Below, piece after piece: positions 6,650-14,046 of a DNA stretch of 14,046 nucleotides (its first letter is position 1; the number at the start of each line of letters is the position of its first letter). The stretch covers positions 1-14,046 of the forward strand of contig CAJMSL010000039.1 in the NCBI GenBank assembly GCA_905216045.1. Direction: 5' to 3'. Source of the stretch: an uncultured bacterium (GTDB taxonomy: Bacteria > Actinomycetota > Coriobacteriia > Coriobacteriales > Coriobacteriaceae). Position numbers and translations under genes: made by a program. The notes below the pieces were generated by a model. That model was not told the DNA's origin. It did no database searches and saw nothing but the letters and a program-made list of their open reading frames with translations.

Positions 6650-8467
6650 GTCGGCGTAGGTGAAGGTTGTGACGTCGAACATGCCCTCGGGGCGGATGCG
6701 GAGCGTCGGGATGACCGGCAGGGGCAGGAAGATGATGCCCATGATGGGGTCGAGCGGCGGCTCAATACCCATGGCGCGCGCCTTGACCATAAAGTCGTCG
6801 TGCTGCGCCGCAACGTCTTCGGCAGCGCCCTCGCTCATCAGGCCGCCGAGCGCCAGCGGAATGCGCGCCACGACCTCGCCGTTGCGCACCAGCACGTGGC
6901 CGCCCTGGCCCACGGCCTCAACGGCAGCCATCATATCCGCCGCATTGTCGCCCACCACGCACACGTTGTGCGAGTCGTGGCCGATCGTGGAGGCAATGGC
7001 GCCGCCCGTGATGGTAAAGCCGCGCACCCAACCACGGCCGATATGCTTGCCGACCAAGCCCAGACCCGCGGGGCCGTCGCCGTCGGCGCCCTCGGCCTGC
7101 AGCGACACGCCACGGCCATGGCGCTCAATCAGCATAATGCGGCGCAAGTCCTCGTCAGTCTCAGGACGAACCATACCCGTGATGGCCTTACCCGGCACCA
7201 CGTCAATCACAGCCTCGCCCGGCTTAAAGGCATAGTCGAACACGTCGAGCGATAGCTTCGGCAGTTTAACGGAAGCACGCAGCTCATCGGCAAGGGCCGC
7301 AACCTCGGCCATCTCGGGTGCAATCTCGCCCACAAAGGTGCCGTCCTGCGCCACCAGGGCACCGGCGGCATATACGCGATGCGGAGCCTCAGCAAACGTC
7401 AGGTCATCGAGCAACAGCAGGTCAGCGCGCTTGCCCGGGGCGATTGCGCCGCGGGGCTCGTGCGGGTCGCGACAACCGTGGTCCAGACCAAACGCCTCGG
7501 CCGTAGAAAGGGACGCCATAGAGATGGCAACCACGGGGTCAATACCGGCCTCGATAGCCACGCGGCAGGCGTTGTCGATCATGCCGGTCGAAAGCGCATC
7601 GGAGGGAGCACGGTCGTCAGTCGCAAAACAGCAGCGGCGGGCGCGCGCGGGATTCTCCAGCAGCATCGGGGACAAATTGGCCAGGTCGTGGCTGCACGTG
7701 CCCTCACGCAGCATCACATACATGCCGCGGGATAGCTTGTCGAGCGCCTCCTCGGGAATCGTCGACTCGTGGTCGGCGATAATGCCCGCTGCGGCATAGG
7801 CGTTGAGGTCCTTACCGGCAACGAGCGGCGCATGGCCGTCGACCTGCTTGGACGGCGTCTGGTTGGCAGCATCGATGCGAGCACAGGTCTCGGGGTCGGC
7901 CATAAAGACGCCCGGCAGGTTCATCATTTCGCCCAGACCAAAGACATCGCCTGGATGCTCGGCAAAAAACGCCTGCATATCGGCAGCCGAAATAACGGCA
8001 CCGGCCTGCTCGTCGGGCAGCGCGGGCACGCACGAAGGCATCATGTACTTGATGGAGATGGGTGCGCGGCGGCCGTCCTCGATCATAAAGCGCAAGCCGT
8101 CGAGACCGGCAACATTGGCAATCTCGTGGCTGTCGGCAATGGCGGTGGTAGTACCGCGCGTCGCGGCCATGCGAGCATACTCGGCGGGGCGGATGTTCGA
8201 AGACTCGATATGCAGATGCCCGTCAATAATACCGGGAGCGAGATAGCGACCCTGGCAGTCGATGACCTCAGTTGCCTCGTAGGTGCCAGCAGCATCGTCG
8301 CGACCATCGTAGAGCACGCCGACGATCACACCGTCCTTGACGGCAACGCTACCGGGCGCCACACGCTGGCCATACACGTCGACGATCTGCGCATTGGTAA
8401 ACAGCGTGTCGACGGGCACGCGGCCCTCGGCGGCCTCGATCACAGTCCTCATGACCTCAACGGACAT
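6647..8467 (-). CDS. ade: Adenine deaminase
   Basis: The enzyme hydrolyses adenine to hypoxanthine and ammonia in purine salvage, using a binuclear metal centre in an amidohydrolase barrel. In 606 residues it shows the metal-binding HLH in PGIIDGHLHIESS (H84, H86), the ADSHEIANV segment (H114), DGHAPLVAGKDLNAY (H212), IIADHE (H233) and FATDDR (D284-D285). The C-terminal half carries STIGHDSHN and MGIIFLPLPVIPTLRIRP, both typical of bacterial adenine deaminases (about 570-600 residues). I chose the ATG at 8467 because AAAGGAG lies five bases upstream. An in-frame ATG at 8548 would read 27 codons through the leader hairpin and into the promoter, so I reject it. Its own promoter and a terminator-like hairpin precede the gene. 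The stop TAG lies within a dispersed repeat. Confidence 0.95.
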   Translation of the reverse strand: MSVEVMRTVIEAAEGRVPVDTLFTNAQIVDVYGQRVAPGSVAVKDGVIVGVLYDGRDDAAGTYEATEVIDCQGRYLAPGIIDGHLHIESSNIRPAEYARMAATRGTTTAIADSHEIANVAGLDGLRFMIEDGRRAPISIKYMMPSCVPALPDEQAGAVISAADMQAFFAEHPGDVFGLGEMMNLPGVFMADPETCARIDAANQTPSKQVDGHAPLVAGKDLNAYAAAGIIADHESTIPEEALDKLSRGMYVMLREGTCSHDLANLSPMLLENPARARRCCFATDDRAPSDALSTGMIDNACRVAIEAGIDPVVAISMASLSTAEAFGLDHGCRDPHEPRGAIAPGKRADLLLLDDLTFAEAPHRVYAAGALVAQDGTFVGEIAPEMAEVAALADELRASVKLPKLSLDVFDYAFKPGEAVIDVVPGKAITGMVRPETDEDLRRIMLIERHGRGVSLQAEGADGDGPAGLGLVGKHIGRGWVRGFTITGGAIASTIGHDSHNVCVVGDNAADMMAAVEAVGQGGHVLVRNGEVVARIPLALGGLMSEGAAEDVAAQHDDFMVKARAMGIEPPLDPIMGIIFLPLPVIPTLRIRPEGMFDVTTFTYAD

Positions 8468-8487
8468 ACATACTCCTTTAACCGTAG

Positions 8488-8523
8488 AAAAAAGCTGCGG
8501 AGCGGGCAAACCTTCACCGCAGC
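8488..8523 (-). terminator. Terminator-like hairpin in the ade leader (possible attenuator)
   Basis: On the minus strand GCTGCGG (8517-8523) pairs perfectly with CCGCAGC (8494-8500) across a 16-base loop and is followed directly by TTTTTT. It lies between the ade promoter and the ade ribosome site, within about ten bases of the expected 5' end of the transcript. It could be an attenuator, a stabilising 5' hairpin, or a second terminator for transcripts from tyrS. Confidence 0.6.
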
Positions 8524-8535
8524 AGGCCAATAGCC

Positions 8536-8564
8536 ATTGTATGCCCAAAAGGAAGCCCTGCTAA
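8536..8564 (-). promoter_or_regulatory. Promoter of ade
   Basis: TTAGCA (8559-8564) and TACAAT (8536-8541) on the minus strand are exactly 17 bases apart, matching the consensus at four and five of six positions. Transcription would begin near 8529, giving a leader of about 60 bases. Confidence 0.6.
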
Positions 8565-8594
8565 CACCCCTTCCGCTTAACGGCACCGCCAAAT

Positions 8595-8617
8595 GATCCC
8601 TCCGTCCCCAAGGGATC
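8595..8617. repeat. REP-like hairpin between tyrS and ade
   Basis: GATCCCT and AGGGATC form a perfect seven-pair stem around a nine-base loop. Read on the minus strand the loop is TGGGGACGG, which shares the GGGGAC core with the repeats around the second HAD gene. There is no T-run on either side, so it is not a typical terminator. Confidence 0.6.
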
Positions 8618-8626
8618 GTCGCAACC

Positions 8627-8663
8627 AAAAAAGGCCGCGGCCGGAAATCCCGGCTGCGGCCTT
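8627..8663 (-). terminator. Rho-independent terminator of tyrS
   Basis: About 30 bases past the tyrS stop, AAGGCCGC pairs with GCGGCCTT. After one A/C mismatch the stem continues as GCCGG/CCGGC around a five-base loop, and it is followed by a run of six T on the minus strand (shared in part with the stem). Confidence 0.92.
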
Positions 8664-8690
8664 GTTGCACTTGTGAGGTCAACTCGCTCG

Positions 8691-9902
8691 TTAGACCAAC
8701 TTGAAGCCCTTGCGCTTGCCCACGGAGAGGGTATCGCCTAGCTTGAGGGCGCTCGGATCGATGTTGTAGCTCTTGGGAGCCACGGCCTTGCCGTTGATTT
8801 TGACGCCGCCGCCGTCGATATCGCGGCGGGCCTGGCCGGCGCTGGCCGAAAGACCCAGGTCCTTGAGCAGACCGGCGAGGTAAATCTGGCCCTCGTCATT
8901 GACAGTCAGCTCGGCATGCTTCTCGGGGAAGTCGGCGAGCTGGCCCTCCTTGAACACGCGGTCGAACTCGGCCTGAGCCTCGTCGCCGGCGCCGGCACCG
9001 TGGTAGGTGTCGCACAGGTCGCGGCCCAGAGCGCGCTTGAGCTCGTAGGGGTCGGCGGAGCCATCGGCCAGGGCGGCGTCGATCTTGTCGACCTCGGCAG
9101 GGGTGAGCGAGCTGGCCAGACGATAGTACTTGCCGATCATCTCGTCGGGGATGGACATGGTCTTGCCGAACATGTCCTTGGGAGCGTCGGTCAGGCCGAT
9201 GTAGTTACCATAGGACTTGGACATCTTGCGCACGCCGTCGGTGCCCTCGAGCAGCGGCATGGTGAGCGCAATCTGCGGCTCCATACCCATCTTCTCCATG
9301 AGCTCGCGGCCGGCGAGCAGGTTGAAGAGCTGATCGGTGCCGCCCATCTCCACGTCGGCCTTGATCTGCACAGAGTCGAAAGCCTGCATCACGGGATACA
9401 GGAACTCATGCAGGGCGATCGGCGTCTGAGACTGGTAGCGCTTGGTAAAGTCGTCGCGCTCAAGAATGCGGGCAACGGTGAACTTGGAGCACACCTGCAG
9501 CAGGCCGGCCAGATCCATCGAAAGGATCCAATCGCCGTTGTGCACGATGGTGGTCTTCTCGGGGTCCAGGATCTTCATGGCCTGGCTCACGTAGGTCTCG
9601 GCGTTGGCCTCGATCTGCTCCTGCGAAAGCTGCGGACGCGTGGAGTTCTTGCCCGAGGGATCGCCGATCAGCGCGGTGCCGTTGCCGATGATGAGGGTGA
9701 CGTTGTGGCCCAGGTCCTGGAACTGGCGCATCTTGCGCAGCGGCACGGCATGGCCCAGGTGCAGGTCGGGGCTGGTGGGGTCGACGCCGAGCTTGATGTT
9801 GAGGGGCTCGCCCTTCTCAAGCTTCTTGCGAAGGTCGGCCTCGGGAACGATCTGCGCGGCGCCCGAGGTGATGATACGCATTTGCTCGTCAACAGACAGC
9901 AT
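8691..9902 (-). CDS. tyrS: Tyrosine--tRNA ligase
   Basis: The enzyme charges tRNA-Tyr with tyrosine in the cytoplasm. It is a class I synthetase of 403 residues. The HIGH-like signature is HLGH at 48-51 (DLHLGHAVPLRKM), and the KMSKS loop is exact at 226-230 (GVRKMSKSYGNYIGL). Between them are EFLYPVMQAFDSV and DVEMGGTDQLFNLLAGR, which shape the tyrosine site. A C-terminal S4-type RNA-binding domain spans roughly residues 340-403 (SAGQARRDIDGGGVKINGK). HLGH and the overall layout fit the TyrZ-like subgroup better than the E. coli type. The start at 9902 has a strong AAAAGGAGG seven bases upstream. A longer in-frame start at 9998 is rejected because it would overlap that site. The U32 gene ends 96 bases upstream on the same strand, so the two may be co-transcribed. 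Confidence 0.97.
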   Translation of the reverse strand: MLSVDEQMRIITSGAAQIVPEADLRKKLEKGEPLNIKLGVDPTSPDLHLGHAVPLRKMRQFQDLGHNVTLIIGNGTALIGDPSGKNSTRPQLSQEQIEANAETYVSQAMKILDPEKTTIVHNGDWILSMDLAGLLQVCSKFTVARILERDDFTKRYQSQTPIALHEFLYPVMQAFDSVQIKADVEMGGTDQLFNLLAGRELMEKMGMEPQIALTMPLLEGTDGVRKMSKSYGNYIGLTDAPKDMFGKTMSIPDEMIGKYYRLASSLTPAEVDKIDAALADGSADPYELKRALGRDLCDTYHGAGAGDEAQAEFDRVFKEGQLADFPEKHAELTVNDEGQIYLAGLLKDLGLSASAGQARRDIDGGGVKINGKAVAPKSYNIDPSALKLGDTLSVGKRKGFKLV

Positions 9903-9998
9903 TGGGTATCCTCCTTTTGCTATAGCACCCTCACCGGATACGGCGGTGCTGGAAGTCCATAAACTCTCATATGATAACAAACTGACGCGACGCGGCAC
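9903..9998 (-). promoter_or_regulatory. Leader of tyrS with a hairpin before the ribosome site
   Basis: AGCACC (9945-9950) pairs with GGTGCT (9924-9929) just upstream of the ribosome site. TATCAT, which matches a -10 box at five of six positions, occurs in the same gap near 9972, but no good -35 accompanies it. I see no T-box features: there is no conserved T-box bulge sequence and the gap is too short. Confidence 0.3.
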
Positions 9999-11957
9999 CT
10001 ACGACAGGAAAATCCTCGTCCTGCCGCATGCGTCAATGGCAACTGGCAAACGTGTACCGTCACGCTCGACCAGATAGCGTACCTGCCGACGGCGCAAGCA
10101 GTCGCGGCACCGGCCCTGTCCCGTCGCATCGGTAGCGCAGACGCCCTCGGCGGTCAGCAGGCAGTGCTCGCACACCATAAGCTCGGGACGGTCGGCGTCG
10201 ACCGGACCCCAGACGCCGGGTTCAGCAGCCAGTTCGGCAATACGCTCCGCATCATTGCCGAGCAACTCGGCCGGCAAGTACACCCGCCCCGCACCGAGTT
10301 CGCGCAGCCAGGCAAGCGTGGCCCGATTCGCGCAGAACACCGGCGCCGCCACGTCAAACGTCACGCCCAGCTCGCGAGCGATCACCACCTGTCCCAGGTT
10401 GCGGCAGACGACGCGCCCGGCACGCTGTATCAGTGAGCGGGTCCGGTCAGCGTCACCCGTGCGGCACACCTCGTCAAGCACCACAACGGCGTCGGACAAA
10501 TCGAGTTCTCCGCGCGGGTCGGCATCCATCAGTTGCCAAGCAAAAACCATGCGAGCGGGAGCCGCGCACTCCACCAACTCCGTCGACGCACCGCCATCCA
10601 CCGCAACGTCCTCAAAGGGCAGTACCTCAACGGCACGTGCAACGGGCGCAATCGCATCCGCCTCGGCCCGCATGCGCTCCAACACCGCCGCCGTCTGATC
10701 CAACACGCCGGCGCTGCGAATCAGGTACACCTCGCAGCCCGCGTCCACCTTACGCTTGCAATGCACGACGACGCGCTTCCCCGCAGCGGCATCCACGGGA
10801 CAAGGCACCTGTGGCCAGCGCTTGGGCACATCGGGACGCGCATCGGCACCCGGGTAAAATCGGATCTCGAGCGTATCACCCGCCGCCACGGCGGCATCAA
10901 GCTCAACCGTCACCTCTTCGTGACCCACCGCCACCAAGTGGCCCACGCGCACGCCCTGGTTGATCGCGCGCTCAAAGCTCATGAGCTCGGCACCCGAACG
11001 ACCCCGCAGATACGCATCGGTAAAGCCGCGGTTGAACGACCTTCCCAGCTCGCGCTCAAGCGTCGGCACCGCATCGGCATCCCATGTGCCGTCGCGCAGC
11101 ATATCAAGCGCCCGACGCCACACCCTCACCACGTTAAAGACGTAGTCGGGATTCTTCATGCGACCCTCGATCTTGAGCGATGCCACGCCGGCATCTACAA
11201 GCTCGGGCAGATGCGCAATACCCAGATAGTCGCGCGGGCACAGCAGGCGGTCTCCCTCGACGGCGACAACGCTCTGCCCCGCCTCGTCCACCAGGTCGTA
11301 CGCCAGACGGCACGGCTGCGTGCAGTCGCCGCGCATCGCCGAGCGCCCACGCCGCAGGGCCGAGAACTCGCACGCCCCCGAATAGCCGATGCAAATCGCA
11401 CCGTGACAGAATACCTCGATGGGCACGCCCGTGGCACATAGCGCCGCAATCTCGTCGACCGTCAGCTCGCGTGCCGTCGTCACGCGCTCGACCCCCAGCT
11501 CATCGGCGGCAAGTCGCACGGCACCCTCGCTATGAGCGCCCGCCTGCGTGGACAGGTGAATCTCGACCCCGGGAATCGCCGTGCGCAGTACACAAGCCAG
11601 TCCGGCATCGGCGACAATCAGAGCATCGGCGCCCAGCTCCAGTGCATGAGCTCCCAACGCCACCGCGTCGGACAACTCATCGTCAAACACGAACACGTTG
11701 AGCGTCACGTACACACGCACGCCATGGGCATGCGCCACGGCGCAGGCGCGCGCAAACTCGTCGTCGGTAAAACCGTGCGCACTCACACGGGCGTTAAAGC
11801 CGCCCAACCCCGCATAGATGGCATCGGCGCCCGCGGCGATGGCCGCAAACATCTGGTCGAGTCCTCCCGCCGGCGCCAGCAGCTCGGGCAGCGCCGCACC
11901 GGCAGCATCCAATCCAGTCTCGTATTGTCCGCTCGGCCCCATCGCCCGAATCGCCAT
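9999..11957 (-). CDS. U32 family (collagenase-like) protein, probable RNA-hydroxylation enzyme
   Basis: This is a 652-residue protein of the U32 family. Its members were named as peptidases, but E. coli relatives (RlhA, TrhP) hydroxylate cytidine in 23S rRNA or uridine in tRNA. The N-terminal barrel shows LLAPAGGLDQMFAAIAAGAD at 26-45, AIYAGLGGFNARVSAHGF, and the signature EVFCHGAICIGYSGACEFSA at 181-200. RGDCTQPCR and CPRDYLGIAHLPEL follow, then SLKIEGRMKNPDYV. Cysteines C189, C196, C212 and C216 have the spacing expected of an iron-sulfur site in this family. A further Cys-rich part (CEHC ... C ... CRDC) lies near the C-terminus, followed by DGTRLPVAIDACGRTRIFLS. The middle is a longer insert similar in placement to the DUF3656 region of RlhA-type proteins. 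The start at 11957 follows AAGGAG by seven bases; the ATG at 11984 has no such site. Which RNA it modifies is unknown. Confidence 0.88.
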   Translation of the reverse strand: MAIRAMGPSGQYETGLDAAGAALPELLAPAGGLDQMFAAIAAGADAIYAGLGGFNARVSAHGFTDDEFARACAVAHAHGVRVYVTLNVFVFDDELSDAVALGAHALELGADALIVADAGLACVLRTAIPGVEIHLSTQAGAHSEGAVRLAADELGVERVTTARELTVDEIAALCATGVPIEVFCHGAICIGYSGACEFSALRRGRSAMRGDCTQPCRLAYDLVDEAGQSVVAVEGDRLLCPRDYLGIAHLPELVDAGVASLKIEGRMKNPDYVFNVVRVWRRALDMLRDGTWDADAVPTLERELGRSFNRGFTDAYLRGRSGAELMSFERAINQGVRVGHLVAVGHEEVTVELDAAVAAGDTLEIRFYPGADARPDVPKRWPQVPCPVDAAAGKRVVVHCKRKVDAGCEVYLIRSAGVLDQTAAVLERMRAEADAIAPVARAVEVLPFEDVAVDGGASTELVECAAPARMVFAWQLMDADPRGELDLSDAVVVLDEVCRTGDADRTRSLIQRAGRVVCRNLGQVVIARELGVTFDVAAPVFCANRATLAWLRELGAGRVYLPAELLGNDAERIAELAAEPGVWGPVDADRPELMVCEHCLLTAEGVCATDATGQGRCRDCLRRRQVRYLVERDGTRLPVAIDACGRTRIFLS

Positions 11958-12119
11958 CGGCAAACTCCTTACCAAGGTATGCATTCACTCTGAAAAATGC
12001 CGTCTTCCAGCATACACGAGGCCTCGCGCGCCCCGTTTGGTTTATCGTGTAATAACTTATGTCCATCCTGCCCCGACGGCACATCCGCCGTCCGGCACGA
12101 CATACCTGGAGGTCAATAT

Positions 12120-14046
12120 ATGGGTCCTCGCCAACGACAGGGACGCAGCCGTTCAAAGACGCATGCCCTGCCCATAATCCTGCTCTCGTTTTTGGGCTTT
12201 TTGCTTATCGCGGGCGTGGCATTTGGCATCGGCATGGTCGGCAACGTCAACCGCTGGCTGTCCGATCTGCCCGACTACACCGACGCCAACGCGTATCTGG
12301 TGAGCGAGCCCACCGAGATCGTCGACTGCAACGGCAACAAGATCGCGAGCTTCTACACGCAAAACCGCAAGTCCATCACCAAGGACGAGGTCTCCCCCTA
12401 CGTGCTGCAGGGCACCGTTGACGTCGAGGACGAACGCTTCTACGAGCACGGCGGTATCGACCTGTGGGGTATCGCGCGTGCTGCGGTGGCAACCCTCGGC
12501 GGCGGGCACGAAGGCGCCTCGACTATCACCCAGCAGCTGGTGCGCAACACCATTCTGCAGGAGGAGCAGTTCGACTCGACCATCGAGCGTAAGGTGCGCG
12601 AGGCCTACATCGCCATCAAGATGGAGGACATGTACTCCAAAGACGAGATCCTCATGATGTACCTCAACACCATCTATTACGGTCACGGCGCCTACGGCAT
12701 CGAGGCCGCAGCCGAGACCTACCTGTCCAAGAGCGCCGCCGACCTCACCCTGAGCGAGGCCGCGCTGCTCATCGGCCTTCCCAACTCGCCTTCGCAGTAC
12801 GACCCCACGGTCAACCCCGACCTGGCACTGTCTCGCCGCAACAAGGTTCTCGACAACATGCTGCGCCTGGGCCACATCACCCAGGAGGAGCACGATGCCG
12901 CACAGGCCGAGCCCATCACCCTCAACGTGACCGAGATTTCGGGCAGCGGCGTCGACGTATACTCGCAGCCCTACTTTGTCGCCTATGTTAAGCAGCTGCT
13001 GGAGCAGGAGTTCTCGACCGACGTGCTCTTTAAGGGCGGCCTGACCGTCAAGACCACCATCGACCCCACGATGCAGCAGGTGGCAGAGAATGCCGTCCGC
13101 GAGCAGCTCGACACGCTCTCACTCGACGGCCTGGACATGGGCATGGGCGTCGTCGACCCCAAGACCGGCTACATCAAGTGCATGGTGGGCGGCTATGACT
13201 ACAACGCCGACGAGAACCACGTAAACCATGCCACGGCCAAGCGTCCCGTCGGCTCCACCTTTAAGGCCTTTACGCTGGCAACTGCCATCCAAAACGGCAT
13301 GAACCCCAACGTCACCCTCAACTGCAACTCGCCGCTCAAGGCCAAGGGCACCACGACCGAGGTCCAAAACTACGCCAACCATAGCTATGGCAACATCACG
13401 CTTAAGCAGGCGACGGCATACTCCTCCAACACCGGCTACATCCAGGTGGCGGAAGCCGTCGGCAACAGCAAGATCATCTCGCTCGTCAAAAAGCTCGGCA
13501 TCGATCCCGCCAAGGACAACATCGAGGACGTTCCCGTCATGACCCTCGGCACCGGCTCGATCTCGCCGCTCGAGATGGCCGCCGCCTACGCGACGTTTGC
13601 CAACGGCGGCTACTATCGCCAGCCGATCGCCATCACCGAGATTGACTCTCGCACCGGTTCGGTGCTGTACCAGCACACCGACAATCCCTCACAGGTACTT
13701 ACCGAGGGCGAGGCCGCCGCGGTCACCGATGTTCTGTCCGGCGTCATGAAGGGCGGCGGTACGGGTGCTGCCGGCGCCCTGAGCGTCAACCAGCCCTATG
13801 CCGGCAAGACGGGCACCACCGACAACACCACCAACCTGTGGTTCTGCGGCTATACCCCGCAGCTGGCGTGCGCCCTGTGGACCGGCTATTCCGCGGGCGA
13901 GATTCCCATCCAAAAATACGGCACAGACCTGCTGGGCGACAGCACCAACCTGCCTGTCTTTAAGCGGTTTATGAACACCGTTCTGACCGGTACCGAGCGC
14001 GAGGAGTTTGCGACCGGAACGGCGCCCACCTACAAGAACAACAGCG
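12120..14046 (+). CDS. Class A penicillin-binding protein (partial, C-terminus beyond right edge)
   Basis: This bifunctional peptidoglycan synthase polymerises lipid II and cross-links the strands at the outer face of the membrane. About 642 codons are in the window. A short basic cytoplasmic tail (RQRQGRSRSK) precedes one membrane segment at about residues 17-40. The GT51 transglycosylase domain starts with VEDERFYEHGGID (catalytic E103), followed by GASTITQQLVRN, RKVREAYIAIKME and EILMMYLNTIYYGHGAYGIEAAA. The transpeptidase has the SxxK motif STFK with S379 and K382, SSN at 435-437 and KTGT at 563-566. All catalytic boxes are intact. It starts 162 bases from the divergent U32 gene with GGAGGT six bases before the ATG. 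I saw no clear promoter in that gap. The missing end probably holds a low-complexity tail, as is common in actinobacterial PBPs, but that is inference. Confidence 0.95.
   Translation, partial: MGPRQRQGRSRSKTHALPIILLSFLGFLLIAGVAFGIGMVGNVNRWLSDLPDYTDANAYLVSEPTEIVDCNGNKIASFYTQNRKSITKDEVSPYVLQGTVDVEDERFYEHGGIDLWGIARAAVATLGGGHEGASTITQQLVRNTILQEEQFDSTIERKVREAYIAIKMEDMYSKDEILMMYLNTIYYGHGAYGIEAAAETYLSKSAADLTLSEAALLIGLPNSPSQYDPTVNPDLALSRRNKVLDNMLRLGHITQEEHDAAQAEPITLNVTEISGSGVDVYSQPYFVAYVKQLLEQEFSTDVLFKGGLTVKTTIDPTMQQVAENAVREQLDTLSLDGLDMGMGVVDPKTGYIKCMVGGYDYNADENHVNHATAKRPVGSTFKAFTLATAIQNGMNPNVTLNCNSPLKAKGTTTEVQNYANHSYGNITLKQATAYSSNTGYIQVAEAVGNSKIISLVKKLGIDPAKDNIEDVPVMTLGTGSISPLEMAAAYATFANGGYYRQPIAITEIDSRTGSVLYQHTDNPSQVLTEGEAAAVTDVLSGVMKGGGTGAAGALSVNQPYAGKTGTTDNTTNLWFCGYTPQLACALWTGYSAGEIPIQKYGTDLLGDSTNLPVFKRFMNTVLTGTEREEFATGTAPTYKNNS

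Noticed and set aside
8468..8548. 27-codon N-terminal extension of ade
   Set aside because: It would read through the leader hairpin and into the promoter; the ATG at 8467 has AAAGGAG at good spacing and matches the family start.
8916..9962. Plus-strand open frame opposite tyrS
   Set aside because: It is the complement of well-conserved tyrS codons, with biased composition and no plausible domain.
9903..9998. 32-codon N-terminal extension of tyrS
   Set aside because: The ATG at 9902 has a strong AAAAGGAGG, and the extension has no similarity to TyrRS N-termini.
9903..9998. T-box riboswitch upstream of tyrS
   Set aside because: The leader is too short and lacks the T-box sequence and an antiterminator/terminator pair.
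10533..11441. Plus-strand open frame opposite the U32 gene
   Set aside because: It overlaps a full-length conserved gene in antisense and has His/Arg-rich shadow composition.
12153..12893. Minus-strand open frame opposite the PBP gene
   Set aside because: The plus strand encodes intact GT51 motifs through this whole stretch.

Overview
The window looks like chromosome from a high-GC Coriobacteriia actinobacterium, most likely Collinsella or a close relative. I infer this from the GC-rich codon use, the L31 protein with its Coriobacteria-style twin-hairpin leader, the clostridial-type citrate synthase, and dispersed GGGGAC-containing palindromic repeats; no database was searched. The content is mostly core housekeeping. 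I see no CRISPR array, tRNA, rRNA, phage gene or transposase. Nothing here is clearly a new multi-gene system; the interest lies in the non-coding DNA between the genes.

Layout: (1) 1-1774, minus: N-terminal two thirds of secA, running off the left edge. (2) 1775-2081: an AT-richer gap with nested inverted repeats and the rpmE terminator. (3) 2082-2507, minus: rpmE, ribosomal protein L31, with a zinc-binding core and a long Ala/Lys/Glu tail, preceded by a structured leader and a promoter. (4) 2813-4596, plus: an ACT-domain regulator followed by citrate synthase, closed by a strong terminator. (5) 4684-5526, plus: a Cof-type HAD phosphatase. (6) 5524-5652: a cluster of REP-like palindromes. 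(7) 5654-6448, minus: a second Cof-type HAD phosphatase, with another repeat copy beyond its 5' side. (8) 6647-8467, minus: adenine deaminase, with its own promoter and a terminator-like hairpin in its leader. (9) 8691-11957, minus: tyrS and, upstream of it, a U32-family protein, ended by a strong terminator. (10) 12120 to the right edge, plus: a class A penicillin-binding protein, divergent from the U32 gene.

Functionally the genes cover protein export (SecA), translation (L31, TyrRS, and probably RNA hydroxylation by the U32 protein), central carbon entry to glutamate (citrate synthase), purine salvage (adenine deaminase), small phosphate-ester turnover (two HADs) and peptidoglycan synthesis (PBP). 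The best candidates for a closer look are the rpmE leader, the repeat family that supplies the stop codons of two genes flanking the second HAD gene, the ade leader hairpin, and the inverted repeats between secA and rpmE.
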